Assembly: GCA_014773175.1 (NCBI GenBank)
Contig: VXCM01001247.1
Coordinates: 152,940 to 216,939 of the forward strand
Reading direction: 5' to 3'
Length of the DNA: 64,000 bases
DNA from: Lucifuga dentata
Taxonomy: Eukaryota; Chordata; Actinopteri; Ophidiiformes; Bythitidae
The notes below the pieces were generated by a model. That model was not told the DNA's origin, made no database searches, and saw only the letters and a program-made list of their open reading frames with translations. Positions within the stretch are counted from its first letter, which is position 1; each line of letters opens with the position of its first letter. Both the position numbers and the translations under genes were made by a program. Positions 27,628 to 41,700 of this stretch are shown one piece after another.

Positions 27628-28109
27628 AGATGCTGTGTTTCATGTAAGTAATTGCATTGCAAATATTTGCTCCCCAGGTCTCACCTACATGATATTCCTC
27701 AGACTGAACATGTCAAAACGCTGCTGTGCAGATGTGAAGCTTTACTATCACTTCAAACGGCCACATTACATCTGGACAATGCCATTTATTTCATGAATAA
27801 ATACATCATTTATATTTTTAAAAAAGCAAAAATTGGATAGTCTGGATTCCTACAGCCTCGGCAATATTGCCACATCTGTCACCCGTGGACTTAATGTGGT
27901 ACAGTGATGGCCAGGCAGTGTTAAATTACCACGGCAGTTACAAGTCAGCCCCAGTTTTGCAGTCTACAACACCGTGACCCGGTTTTAACGTAGTTAGTTG
28001 CAGCTGTGCGATGAAATAACGTAGCCGGTGAAGTCACATTTTCCACATTTTCAAGTTAAAAAAAAATGTACTCGTGTGTGCCAGGCGTGCATAGTGTTTT
28101 CTTAATTAC

Positions 28110-28650
28110 CTGAAACGTTTGTTCTGTTCCTCTTATTTTCTTTCCATTCCTAGTCAGTGGAGGAGCATGCCACTGTGTCCGTGAATATAAATCTCCACTT
28201 CGGGTCCATGATAGTACTGATACGCCGCTGAAATAAACGCAATCCTCCTGGAAAAGGCAGCAGAGGGGAGGAACCCAGGCACTTTTTTCTAAAGGGATTC
28301 GCTGTGAAAATATTACTGAAATTGCCAGTAAAACTGGTCCCTAAGGTTTACGACCGGTTTAGTAACAAACACTTATTATTCAAATGTATTCCTACGCAAG
28401 AAAAAATGTATTTCCTAGTGTAACGAATCGTTATCGACGTTTAATCAGGAAAAAAAATCCCTATTATTACCAGTGATAATGGTACGTACCACTCTATTGT
28501 TGGGCGCGTGGAATCGTCCCATACGACTGCTGGAGGAGGCTCGCGGACAACGTGCACACACACGAGTGTCTCTTTACCTGAAGACGTCATGCTGTGCTGT
28601 CCAGTCGAATTTTACAGGGAAAGCCATCGATTTGTATGGAAGATTAGTAT
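28110..28650 (-). promoter_or_regulatory. candidate wasf1 leader exon and promoter
   Basis: A strong minus-strand donor CAG|GTAATT lies at 28110/28109. The next 500 bp to the right are clearly richer in CpG than their surroundings (for example around 28205-28240, 28430-28440 and 28500-28570). In vertebrates wasf1 begins with untranslated exons next to cdc40, so a first exon is expected about here. No transcript evidence is available, and the upstream limit of the exon is unknown. Confidence 0.33.
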
Positions 28651-28654
28651 GGAA

Positions 28655-29520
28655 GATTTGATTGTATTGTGGCATGAAAAAATTATGTCACAATGAAAAA
28701 CAATTCAATCATTCAAATAAAAAAATAAAATAAAGAGTTTGCACTATACTATATGTTTTTCACTTAATTATGAAATAATGTAAATGCGTGTATGGAAATT
28801 AATTTACAAATGAAAACATGTATTGTATTTCACAAATGTGTATTATATTTCACTCTATTTTTTATTTTATTTTAATTGTGTCCCTTATAANTGTATTTCA
28901 CAAATGTGTATTATATTTCACTCTATTTTTTATTTTATTTTAATTGTGTCCCTTATAATCTTCTATAGACTTGATCATTCTGTCCCCCGCTGTGCATCCC
29001 ACATACTATTACACTATTAATCGATGTCCTGTATATTAATGAGGGATTTTTTTGTTTTGTTTTATTTATATATATATATAACAAAAAAAGTAATTAACAA
29101 AGAACAGTATACTATCCTTTTAGAAATAAAGTACCACACACCTGATACTTAATTTTAAAAAGCCCACTAGTTGCTCTTCCAGCTGTTAATAGGATATAAT
29201 CAATACTTCCCTAAATAACCATTATTTCAAAATCATTTAAGTTTCAGTTCTTGTTCTTTTGACATGCTGAGTAGGGCGTAGGTAGGATAAATAATTTCTT
29301 TGCCTAAGTGTTTGTTAGCTACACTCCTTTAACCACATGATCTATGTATAAAGAGATATGTCTTGAGTATATAGTTAATTTTGTCATACAGTATTGTCTT
29401 AGCGCACATATCAAATTCATTTTTAGTAAAACATATCACTCAGTCCTTACTGGAACGTCATATCCCCATCATGTCAAATACTGTAATCCAACTGTGGTTA
29501 CATTTATTTTGAAATTGTGA
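28655..29520. other. AT-rich spacer between wasf1 and cdc40
   Basis: The sequence is very AT-rich, with no exon seen. It includes an exact 67-nt duplication around N at 28891 (28824-28890 and 28892-28958), which is an assembly artefact, and a short AT run near 29068-29080. Confidence 0.6.
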
Positions 29521-29547
29521 TTTTTACAACGGAAATACCGTCGTCCT

Positions 29548-29556
29548 ACTTCCGGC
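29548..29556. promoter_or_regulatory. ETS-type site in the cdc40 promoter
   Basis: ACTTCCGGC (minus strand GCCGGAAGT) is a textbook ETS/GABP-type site 19 nt upstream of the cdc40 ATG. Such sites mark TATA-less housekeeping promoters. The local CpGs and the lack of a TATA box fit this. Binding is inferred. Confidence 0.45.
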
Positions 29557-29574
29557 AAATTCACAACATCCAAG

Positions 29575-29757
29575 ATGTCTGCTACCATAGCTTCCCTCGT
29601 TTCGTACGGTAGTGATTCCGATTCAGAAAATGAGACGGAATCTAATACCAGTGTTGAGAAAGTAGACCCGGACGCCACTGCGCACCTTAAACCTTTACAG
29701 TCTGAACCCACGATGTCTTTGGCTGTTCTCAATTCTGCTCCCGAGGTCGCTGTAAAG
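29575..29757 (+). CDS. cdc40: cdc40 exon 1
   Basis: Sixty-one codons from the ATG to the donor AAG|GTAAGC. It encodes the acidic N-terminus, ending [10 protein letters not shown] as in other PRP17 proteins. Confidence 0.95.
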
Positions 29758-32700
29758 GTAAGCTAACCTGCTATCTAGCATTAGCTTATAGATCGATTCC
29801 AACGATGCAATTACGCATTACCCGCGCTAATATATCCGTTACCAAGACTGACAGTTTAACTGAATAACAAAACGCAGAATAAACGTTTAGATACATATTT
29901 TTTTGTAATTTCATCTTAATATATCTTCAGTTATTATTACTATTTTTCCAGTCCAGTAAAGATTCAACTTTAACTTTCTAGATATCTTCAGTTAGTTAAA
30001 GAGTGTCTTACACTCTTACAAGACTTTTACTAGACTGACTTCCCAGGATCCACTGCTGCAAACATACAATACACAAAATGAATTTGGTTCCTAGTGAACT
30101 GAATGTGTTGGTCACCAAACAATGAGAATCTGCGTGTTGATTGTGTTTATGTCCATGTTAGGAGGCTGTGGAGACAGGAAGACATCTGGATCCCTCACTG
30201 AAAGAAGTCAATTACAATCCTACATATGAAACCATGTTTGCACCAGAGGTAAGACTCAAAATCAGCAGATGTAACTTAGAGTTAGTTAATACATGGATGT
30301 GGTTTCATTATAATGATATGAGACTTGACATATGGCAATGTAAGACTTTGTTTTATTGTAAAAAAAAAAAAAAAAAAAAGCATATTACAGTGAGAATGGT
30401 CTTCAAGCCAGCAAAGTGATAATGGTACAATTTGAGTTTGGATTGATATGTTCTGATCCATGCATAGTGAGCTCTAAGTGGGTGCTGATGCTGAACAATT
30501 TCAAAGCTACCTGCTTGAATGGCATTACCACATTACGATTGATTCAGTACTGCTGGTTGTGTATAACAAAAATCACAAACAAAATATATCAATCGTTTTC
30601 AAATACATAATCAATTGTTAGGTATTTTCTAAAAAAAAAAAAAAAAAAAAAAGTGATGTTTTCACGGTCACCAAGCTGTAATGTAACCACTGCTACATAA
30701 ATATCCAGTGCATATTACTAAATTTCATGGAGGTGGTCATATACATTGGAGTAGTTCCTAATAGAAAGCAAAGTTTCACATAATTTATTTACTCTTTTTC
30801 TACTGCTTCCTTTCAGTTTGGCCCAGTGAACCCGTTTAAAACCCAGCAGATGGCAGCCCCCAGGAACATGTTATCTGGTTATGCAGAACCTGCTCATTTG
30901 AATGATTTTATGTTTGAGCAGCAAAGGAGGACATTTTCCACCTATGGTAAGCTGTAGCCTTTGTAATGGATTTCATGTCTTAAATGTTTTAGCGGTATAA
31001 AACTTTTATGTGTTTTTGCAACCCTACCTACAATCTGCCAATAGGATATGCTTTGGATCCATCTGTTGACACAAACCAAGTATCGTCTACTAGCTACATT
31101 GGGGCAGTGGATGAGGCTGAGAAAAAAAAAGGTAATTGCTAATTTAACTCAATATGTGTGTCTGTAGGTGGCTGCATAAATCTGACTTCATTCAGTAAGT
31201 CTCCTGTTGTTTTATGTTAAGTATTCATTAAGAGAAACTCAGAACCATGTGTTGGCTCTTTTTCCAGGGCTAACTGTATTTGAGAGTGGACCTAAGAAAT
31301 CTGAAAAAAGGAAAAAGGTCAGAGGTGGAGATGCAGCAGAGATTGACAACTTCCTTGGGCCATGGGCAAAATATGTTGATGAGAAAGATGTGGCCAAACC
31401 ATCAGAGGTAAAGTTGTATTCATTATGTAATATAAAAATGTTCTTGCTGAATGGTTGAGGAAAACTGGATTCACATTGCTTTCACTTTTTGGTAATTGCT
31501 GAATTGTGATTAATTTTGTTTTGCAGGATGAGCAGAAGGAGCTGGATGAAATCACAGCTAAGAGGCAGAAGAAGGGAAGGAATGAGGAAGATGCTCCAGC
31601 TGAAGAGAAAACCATTCTGCATGGTACACTGATCCTCTTTAATTCAGACATTTCAATGTCTGAATTAAACTCTGAATTGAACAATTTCAAGCGGAGATCA
31701 CAGTTTTCTATAGAGTGTGAATATTTCTTTCTCTGCTGGTCAAGGACATAATCTCCTCTAAACTTCCTGAAAAAAAAGAAAAAAAAACAACTAAGGCAAT
31801 TGATAGCCCCAGTCTCCTTAAAATGTGTTCAAATGCAGCAAAAAAAAAAAAATTACAGAATTTTTACTTTTTATTTGATTCTTCCCCAGTTAAGGACATG
31901 TATGATTACCAGGGGAGGTCCTATCTCCACATTCCACAGGATGTGGGCATCAACCTGCGCAATCCAGACACTCCAGACAAGTGTTACCTGCCCAAGAAAC
32001 AGATTCACATCTGGTCTGGACACACCAAGGTCAGTGAGAAGTAGATAATTAGTTTTTGTTTGTGTGCATGAATGTGTGTTTGCTGGTTTGAACATTCAGC
32101 GGTGAGGGCTCTCGATGCTGGCTCTGTTGTTGGGATGTATGATGGTGCATATTAATATTAAGTCTTTTTTGCTTTTGTTGTGTATAGAACAGATAATTTT
32201 TTTAGTCTTTGTTCAAAGGAAGGCAGTAAAAACTTTCATCTGTTCCAATAAACTGAAAACACAACTAGGCAATGCTCAACTGGTCCCTGGCATAGCAAAC
32301 ACTGGTCTCTTCTGAGTTATTCCAGGAAATATTTTATTCAAGCTTCAGATCTGCCTGGCTGCTTCAGGGAGAGAGAAATCATTCAAGGCTTAAATTGGCC
32401 TCCATCAGCTTTGTGCAGGAACAGTCACAGCCTTCAGACTCTAATGTGAAATACAAAGAAGGATGAAAAGATAATAAGCGCTTGGATGTTGAGATAATGG
32501 ATGAATGAGGGGAAGACTGGCACGGTGTCACTGAAGTTTTGTACTTTTGTGGCAGTTTTCAGAGAAAGTTTGTTAACTTTAAGAAAGTCATCAAACTTGC
32601 TATGACTGTTAAAGAAGCAGCATAGCACATAATCTTTGTATAAAAATCCAAATTAACTGCCTTGGTGGGTTGAAACCAGTATGAGTTGTGGATTTGTTGT

Positions 32701-35700
32701 GAGTCAGAAAATGTGAGCAGGAAAAAACTTGCATGCTGTGAGACACCATCTCGACTGCATAATTTGCTGATTGATTTGCTGATCTTAGAATACAAGTAAC
32801 ATATTGATGGTAAAGTGACTTATGGTTCATTTTAAATTTCTCAAATGTATTTTTCTCCAGGGTGTCAGTGCAATCCGACTTTTCCCTGCCTCTGGTCATC
32901 TACTTCTCTCCTGCTCTATGGACTGTAAGATCAAGGTATGAAACACTACCGGCAACACAGCCGGTAAAGCAACACAGAGGTTTATAGATAAATGGTCACG
33001 TTGTTGATTGTTTTGATCATTTTATCTTTACGCAGTGAGAGGGTTGATCTTGTGGTCAGCTTCGCTTGAGTGTTTGACTTGAGTTTTTGGGATATTGTGT
33101 TAGTTTTGATACTGTATAAACATTACAGTGCACCAAACAAAATATTTTCATTAACCTTTGTGTTGTTTGTTTTTTAGTTTTTGTTCTTTCATTCTTTCTG
33201 CCTTTCTTTCACTTTGAGTTCTGTTTGTCTTCCCCTCAGCAGTAAAATGTCTTTTTCATCTTTTTGTATTGCCTGAGGCTTAGAAAGAAAACCATTTCAC
33301 TTTACTCCCATCTATATCCCTTTCTCTTGTGTTTTTTTTTTTTTTTTTTTTTTACAAATCAAAGTGGTTGTGATGTTATTGGAAAATAACTGTTGAGCCT
33401 CTTGCATGTCACTGCAAAATAGGTGTGTGTTCCACACAAAATTGAAATTTAGTGTTTCCAAAGGCTGTGAAAATGAGCACAACAACCAATGATGCTATAT
33501 TTACTGTGACTTATCCCCAGGTCATTTACTGATATGCAATCCTGATGGCAGAGCTTGTGAGTCACAGTGGGACAAGACGTAAACTAGAGAATCTTATCAC
33601 CTCCAAACATGCAGTGACAAATGCAACCATGCACGTGTCATTGTTGACTAAGTCAGGCAGCAGTTCATCTGTCTGTGCAACTATTACAAATTTGGGAGGC
33701 TAGTCTGCACATACTGGGCAAATAAGACTAAACGCCTGTGTCAATACACCAAATCTGACTTCATTTGGATTATTCTGCCTTCTTAACCAGCATGCTGTGG
33801 TGCACAGTGGTGTGGCTGAAGAGTGTTAATTTGATCTATATATACATGTCTTCACAGCTGTGGGAAGTATACGGCGAGAGAAGGTGTTTACGGACATTTA
33901 TTGGTGAGTTGTCTGATTGGTTGATGAACACCCCTATTCAAAATGTATATTTTTTTGATTGTGATAATCAGTGTAAACTTTCCTCCCATAGTACCTTTCG
34001 TCCATAGTAAGCTAAATACTTAATATTATGAAATTCAGTGCCTAATCATAACATTTCAAAAACAACACATCATCAGCAAATATGCTGATAAGAAATACGT
34101 TCGGAAATGCTCTCTGCCTTTAGGGAAGTTAAGCACAGCAGTGACAGAATGTGAGCTCAGCGTTACTGCAACATTAATGACACGTCTGCTGACCACTGAG
34201 GGAAAGCATGGGGTGTTTTTTTGGAAGGGGTGGCTGGGGGGGGTGCTGGGGTAATGCATGCAGCTCACTCTCACACTGTTCCCAGAGACAGCTCGCTGTC
34301 AGAACAGAGATTGTTTCCAGCTGTGGTTGTGCTTGTCAGCTCCTTCACAGAGTATGCATAATTCAGCAGCCCAGGGGCTGAGGGGAGCAAGACATGAAAG
34401 GGTAAGAGAGGGCACAAGACACAGAGAGGGGCGTGCAAGAAGACAGTTTAGAAGTAGGTAAACTGTAAGAGAGAGGGTGTCTGAGGAGTTTATGAGTTGG
34501 AGAAGCAGAAGAAACACAGATGATGATGATGATGATTTAATTATTCTTATTTTCTCTGTGCCCACCATATAATAGAAGAATGCACTGCACATTGCACATG
34601 GTTGCCTTTGTGTGCATTGCCTTTGGTCTGCCAGAAAGTTGGGTTAGCAGGCAGCTCTTAGCCTCAGTGGGCTCTGTTATCACCGTGGAAACAGTGTAGG
34701 CCCGATAAAAGCCAGGTTTAACAAGGGAGACGTTTCAGTGAACCAAGCCCAGAGAGACCTCACATCACCTATACCGCAGGGGAGAGAGCCAGAGAGTTGC
34801 ATAGATTAGGGTTAAGAGAAGAAGAAAGGATGAAGAACAGCTGAAAAGACAGATGGAGCATGTCTCCCTTTTTTTCCCCTCTCCTACTCTTTCCTTCGCA
34901 AGCTCATTTAAGGATTCCATTCACCCACTTCATCTTTCTTTATCAACATCCCTTATTTCCCTTAACTAGATTGTGTATTCCTTAGATGAATTGAGTATCA
35001 AAGTAAAACAGCTGAGTAGATTCGGTAAAAGGACTCAGGGCATAATGAAGTGACTTTTCCAAGCCTATATGTGTTTCGATAATGTGTGTGTGTGATCTCC
35101 CTNGGGCATAATGAAGTGACTTTTCCAAGCCTATATGTGTTTCGATAATGTGTGTGTGTGATCTCCCTTTTCTTACTTTAGGTCACAGCAAAGCAGTGAG
35201 AGACATTTGCTTCAACAACAGCGGGACCCAGTTCCTCAGCGCTGCTTATGACCGTTACCTTAAACTCTGGGACTCTGAGACAGGTCGGTTCCTCCACTTT
35301 GACGTCTACAGCCACTTATCTGTCACTCACATGCACTTTTCATTTCAGCATCACCCTTAAAGGAGCATACCAATGATTTTGCATGTTTGAGCCCAATAAA
35401 TACAGCCCGCATACACATTATGTTACTGCCAACCACTTTCCAAAACATACTACTGGAGCGGTAAATTTTAGAGTTCTTTTTCCTACCTTCCAGACTGTCA
35501 CTGGTTTCAGTTCTTTCTTGTATGCTCTAAAAATCAACTTGTAGAGACTCAAAATGTGCTTGAGATAAGAAATCTATCACAGTCAATATTTTTTTAGTTG
35601 GTGTTACTTTAACCGATCTGAGCTACACAGAAGAAAATGTATTTCTCTGCCAGGGAATATAGTCCCAAGAGAAGACCACTTTTACGCTTTTGTGTCTGTA

Positions 35701-38700
35701 TGTAATGTATGTGTCTCCGTTATTGCTGAGGCCACAAGGATTCCTGTTAATTTTCACTATTGCCATTTTCATCTTATCACCCCCTCACCACTGACTGAAT
35801 GCCATTCCAGCAGAGGGCAGACAAGAGTTTAATCCGCTACTTGTTGCTAACAGGATTCTATTTGAGACCACTTGAACCATGTACTTCCGTTGATGGGGGA
35901 AATTCATTACACAGAAACAAATCTTGTGATGAAACTTGGTCCATATTCAGTTTCAAACTGAATCCATAACTGCTGAAAAACTGTTGTGGGTTTTGGCTGT
36001 TTGGTTTGAATTTCAGGAGTTTGTCAGCTGTGCGTAGTGTTGTAGTGATAATTAGGCAGTAAATTTAGTATTTATTCCAAATTTGTACCAGTTGCAGTTA
36101 AAGTGTGGAATGTAATAGAGAAGGTGTTATCACAGGAGCAATCATTATAATCTTAATGTGTGTTAAGTGTGTGTGTAGTGATCTAGTGACACTAGTGGTG
36201 TAGCAGCATCATTCATGTAGCAATTCAGCTCTGCTCAATAAATCCAAAGGAAAACCTGAATTTGCCGTGTTACGGCTGAGCAGCCTCTCCCTGCAGCGAC
36301 AGAGCAGAAAGCGTGAAATGTTGCACACCATGCGTTTTAAATTTTAAACATCTTGAATGTATGTTTATGAAAAGCCACTGTGGATTACTCTGGAAGTCTG
36401 ACTTTCAGATTGCTTCCTTCCGCAGGCCAGTGTATCTCCCGCTTCACCAACAGGAAGGTGCCCTACTGCGTCAAGTTCAACCCAGATGAGGACAAACAGA
36501 ACCTTTTTGTTGCCGGCATGTCGGATAAGAAGATTGTTCAGGTAAAGGTGCCATGTGCTGCACTGAGATCTATTCAAGTCAATCCACATCACCCTGTGTG
36601 GACTGTATATCCCAGATGATAAAGCGGATGATCACTTCAACAGAACACTTGGGTCCTCACATTTAATTGTGTACATGCTGATTTTTCACTACTATTAATA
36701 ATAATAATCAGAGTTTGGGTCTACTGAATATGCATATCATTTTATTTCATTTCACTTTCTTTGTCCGTTTTAGTTGAAAATATTCCCTGCAACCATCCAG
36801 AGAACTGTAGTCATTATCACAATATCTGGCAGAATAATGGGGGGTTATCTTTAAATCCTGCTGCTCTCAGCCTGAGAACAGATGGCTGCTCTTGAGAACA
36901 GCTGAAGGGTAAAATAAAAAAAATAAAATAAATAAATAAAAAAAAGCATAAATAGAATTGGGTGTTAATGTCTGTTTGGACAGAAATGTATCCTGTTCAG
37001 CAGTCGCCAGGAGTATTTGGTTGTCTGTTCTTAACGTTTTTATATGTAGTGGTTTTACGAAAGGCTGGGACCTGCTTTAATACCAGTTAGTGTCACTGCA
37101 TCAGTGCAAATAAAACTGCTTTCATAGACCCTCCCCCTAGTATGAGTGCCTCTTTTATTCTAAAGTTGGATTATTTGCTAATCATCACTCCACAAAAGTA
37201 GTGGGTATGTACACTAAAATTAATTTAGTGGGATTTTGTTAATCCATTTTAATAATTACTGCATTTTGTTTCAGCTCACCACAGACAACATGTGTTCATT
37301 TTCTCTCTTGATTTCTTTCTCTGTGTCTGCATCTGTCTTTAGTGGGACATCAGGACAGGTGAGGTGGTTCAGGAGTACGACCGTCACCTGGGTGCCGTCA
37401 ATACCATCACCTTCGTCGATGAGAACCGTCGGTTTGTCAGCACGTCAGATGACAAGAGTCTTCGAGTGTGGGAGTNCCTTCGTCGATGAGAACCGTCGGT
37501 TTGTCAGCACGTCAGATGACAAGAGTCTTCGAGTGTGGGAGTGGTAAGTGCCACCAAACCAATTGAACAGTGAGATAGCATTAATGTTTGTGTTCACACT
37601 GGGATACTTTTTGGTGGAGTTTGGATTGTGCAAATGCTATATACAGCATGTGGGTTACGAGGCTGTAGTGTTAGAGGCTATCTTACTACTATGTGTACTG
37701 TGTTATGGTGACATAAAGTATATTTTTTGGTCTCTTTGAAAGAACTGTTGCTCAGTTAAATTTTCATTTCATCAGTCAGTAACCAAGAAAGGACCATTTC
37801 AACAAACCTCTTGCTGACCCTCTTTTGGACAGAGTTCACCCAGCTGTGCTGCTAATCTGACTCAGCTACTCTTTGCCTGCTTTATATGCTAGGACTGTCT
37901 GTTTCTCCTCTGAAGTATTAGCATAAGTTTGTAGTTTTTCAACTTCAGGATAAGTCAGAAAAATAATTTAATAATTCTGCTGTTGTTTTGGTGTGTTATG
38001 CAGGCAGCAAACGTAAATGCTAGTGCAGATAGAAGCCTTTTGATATGATAACAGTGATTTCAAATTCATCCGTCTATGGGTGGGCGTGGCTTATGTCTGT
38101 GCTCATTGTTCCCAGTATCTTTTTCCCTTCTACCATGAAAGACTTTAATTAAATGATGAAAAAAGTAGGATTTTTCTTTTTTTTATGTGCCCTTTTTTAG
38201 GAAGGGGAAATGAAGGGTCAGATTAAAGTCTTGATACAGCAACTTTGAATGAAAGAATCAAATCCCTTCAGTCTATGTATACGACTTGTTGGGGGGGGGG
38301 GGNTGGGGGGGGGGGGAGCTCCCATGGGCTTCTTTCGTGCAGCGTGGGAGTGAAACGCATGGTATGTTGAGCCAAAGGGTGGATTTACTGTACCCCTTTC
38401 TCCCACGGATGCCACCTGGCTCTCATCTTGCGTCTGCCTCCTTCCTCCTCCCTCCCATAGCAGCATTAAGCAGAACTTTCCAGACTCTCATTTCATCACA
38501 ATAGAAGTGGAACATGGCAGAGAGAACAACGGATGGTGAGAAAATATGGTGAGGCAGCAAATCCAGGAGTCATTCACATCATATTGCAAACGCCTACACG
38601 TACTTGAAATTGCCCCCTTTTTCACGCACATCCTGAAGTGTTTTCTGGGGAGACTCCTTTATCTGTAGCCGTGGTTTATCTTCAAGGAGCAGAAAGTCCT

Positions 38701-41700
38701 TGTATGCATTGGAGGAGGATTACAATCAGTATAAATGTGCTGCAGTGTGCAATTGAGAGGAATTAGCTCTTGAACATGAAGACATCATTCAGAGAGCGAT
38801 TAAACTGTCATTGGGGAGGGATGCTTGAGATGAAGATGGACAGAGGAGAAAAGATAGACAGAAAAGATAGGGAAATAATGGCAGATGGTGAAGAGGATGG
38901 GAAACTTTTAGCACTATTTTCACTCGTTTTTCATATAGGCTGATTACACCTTCAAAATACCAATTACTTAACCTCAACCTCAGTACAAAAATTCTGCCTA
39001 ACAAAGGAAGTTTTCACCATCACTCCCAAGCTTGACTGACATGAAATTCAGCAGCCAATTATATTTTATTCAGCAACATCCCTTGTGTGTAGATTTTTGC
39101 ATGCCCCCCGCCACACCCCCTCAATCCTCCAAATTCTCCCAAAACAAGAAACGTTCTCGTTGGTTATTTCTGGAGCTCCAAAAAAGAGATCTGGAGCTTT
39201 GTTTTGTTTTCTGAATTTAGCTCAGCTTGTCTGCAGACAAACCCAGAGGCCCCCTACATGTGTGTGTGTCTCTGTGTGTGCTTTATATAGAAAAGGATGC
39301 ATGCATTTTACGTCTGAATCTTCACATTTATCTGTAGCTCTTCAAAGCCCTTTTTTATTTGGGGTTCCTATTCCTGTGTGCAAACAAGGTGCGATCACTT
39401 TCCTCCAGCTGTTACTCGTCGCAGGCAGACAGTTTAAACAGTTAGCAAGATGAGCTCAGGGCTGCCGCTTGCTGATACTTCAGGACATTTGATACAAGTA
39501 AGACAGAGGGACATATTAGTCATCATGCACTTTGCATTAGTTTGCATAAAGTCCCAAAAGAGAGTGATGTACATTAAAATAAATTAGCATGCGATCATAG
39601 TGAACCTCAGACAGCTCATTTTCATCTCTCTCCCAGAGCAGAAAGATGTGGCAGCACAACAAAGACGAGGAGGCAGGGAGAAAGAGCAAAGAAGGGATTA
39701 ATAAATAATTGAATCTCTGTACCATCAGTTGTTCTGCGTCAAAAGCTTCTCTTTTCAGATTGCATGAAATTATTTACATAGCTGTATAGATAATACAGTC
39801 TGCTGCTTGACCAATGCTGTTTTCTCCTCAGTAACCAGCATGTACGGCAAAATCTGTTAGCAGTAAACAGATTTCTCTTTTTTGATGTTTTCCTTGCTTT
39901 CAGGTTGTCCTCTCATCTCGTGTTTAACCACCTTTAAGTGTGTGTGTTCTTTGTGCTTTCTCCAGGGACATCCCCGTGGACTTCAAGTACATTGCTGAGC
40001 CCAGTATGCACTCGATGCCTGCAGTGACACTCTCTCCCAATGGTGAGTATTCAGTCACGTCAAAACATTTATAAACGCAGAGGACACTGCCGAGCTTAAA
40101 CCTACACCGAACATCGAAGATTCATGTCTCCTCGCATGAGCCGTTGTTAAGGAGACGCCTTTGTAGTGTTTACTTGCGGGGTAAATTCATGACAGGTCTG
40201 CAGATCCCTGGGAGATGCTCGTATTTGATGAACAGAACGACTGAATGGATGGATGTTCGCAGGTGTGAACAGACAGATTTGACAGATAATGACCGAGTTT
40301 TGAGCAGCACACAGCTAAAATGATAGCTAAAGTAACAGATGGTCTTTCTTTCAAAATCTGACACTTGCATTTGAAGCAAGAATCCCTTGCTGCTCTCCAT
40401 CAACTGCAGCTTCCATCACACTCAGATCCTCTGTCCTCATCTGTTTCTCCTTTCTCTCCACATTTTGATTTCTCCCTCTACTCACGTTCTGGCCCATGTT
40501 CATATTCTTCTCGACATGGCGTGTTTGTCTTCAGTATCTGAATATTCTGTGTGTCAGTGCGAGACCATTCAGTTTTCTCTCACACCGGTACACATCTCCC
40601 CCATCCCTTGCTTAATGAAAGACACATCTTGAGTGCCATGTGAAATTGGCCAAGTTGTTTTCATGCTCCTGCACCTCCTGCATTTAACATTTGTGGATAA
40701 CAGTGGCTTTCATTAATGTTTTAGAAGAGATGTGGAAGGAAGAAGAAACATACACACACACACAGACACACACACATAACAACAGCAGCTCTGGATCTCT
40801 TTCTCATGCGTAAACAGCGATGTTAATAATTTCCGTCATGTTTCTTTTCAAGAAGAGCAGTGAGTCATGAAATGCACTGACTAAAGAGCTGCCTCTTATC
40901 GCTGTGTAGTGACTTTCAGACTGGAGAGTTGTTAGGAGCTGAAATGCTTCACCAAGTAGACTTCAGCTGGACATTCTCTGTCAGAAAACATTCCTTTTTT
41001 CCTAAGATGCCTTGAAATTTCCATTTTAGTAGTAATAGTAACTTGATTACTCCATGTCCATGCCCTTAAAGGAGTCTCCCTTTAGGCTTGTGTTCTACCA
41101 AATGCTATGGACCTTTTATTGAATATTTGACTGCACTTCCAACAAGAACTGAGTTATCACACTGCCAGTTTTAGCTCATGCTGATAATAGAACAATACAA
41201 GATGATTGAAATGGTGGGAGTACGCATGTTGATGAACCTACAAATGCACAGATGTATAATAATGAAAAAATCTGGCAAATTAATTAGCACTTTTTCTTTG
41301 TTTGCATGCTGAAATAACCTCTGCTAACACAAGCTGCTGTCCTGTATGAAATAAAAAATTAGAATCCTTTCTGCAGCATAATACTTTATTCTCACAGGTA
41401 AAGCTGTAGCACTGCATTACCGTCACTGTTGGGTGATGATTTTGTTTGCATATTTCTAACTCCAGGTAAATGGCTAGCATGCCAGTCCATGGACAACCAG
41501 ATTTTGATCTTCGGAGCCCAAAACCGCTTCCGACTGAACAAGAAAAAGATCTTCAAGGGCCACATGGTGGCTGGTTATGCCTGCCAAGTGGACTTCTCCC
41601 CAGACATGAGGTAGGCACCTTTCTGTTTCCTCTCTGGGAGTGGTATCAGGAAATTAATCACAAGGTCAAAGGAAATAGCTTTGTGATGTAAACCAGATTT

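Larger units (their letters stand above)
7716..28109. other. probable long first intron of wasf1
   Basis: About 20 kb contain no recognisable protein-coding exon on either strand. What can be seen: a 21-bp minisatellite (13883-13987), foldback sequences (15657-15692, 18928-18965, 20730-20775, 22196-22253), two transposon-like elements (19938-20458, 20782-20900), a CpG-enriched patch near 19.2-19.4 kb, GA, AT and poly-A repeats. Assigning the whole stretch to wasf1 rests on the missing leader exon and is inference. Confidence 0.5.

Noticed and set aside
31319..31690. 123-codon minus-strand frame over cdc40 exons 5-6
   Set aside because: It is the antisense shadow of conserved cdc40 coding sequence.
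37410..37542. Genuine tandem duplication of a WD40 segment in cdc40
   Set aside because: Perfect identity, a separating N, a frame-breaking length and five similar cases elsewhere point to an assembly join.
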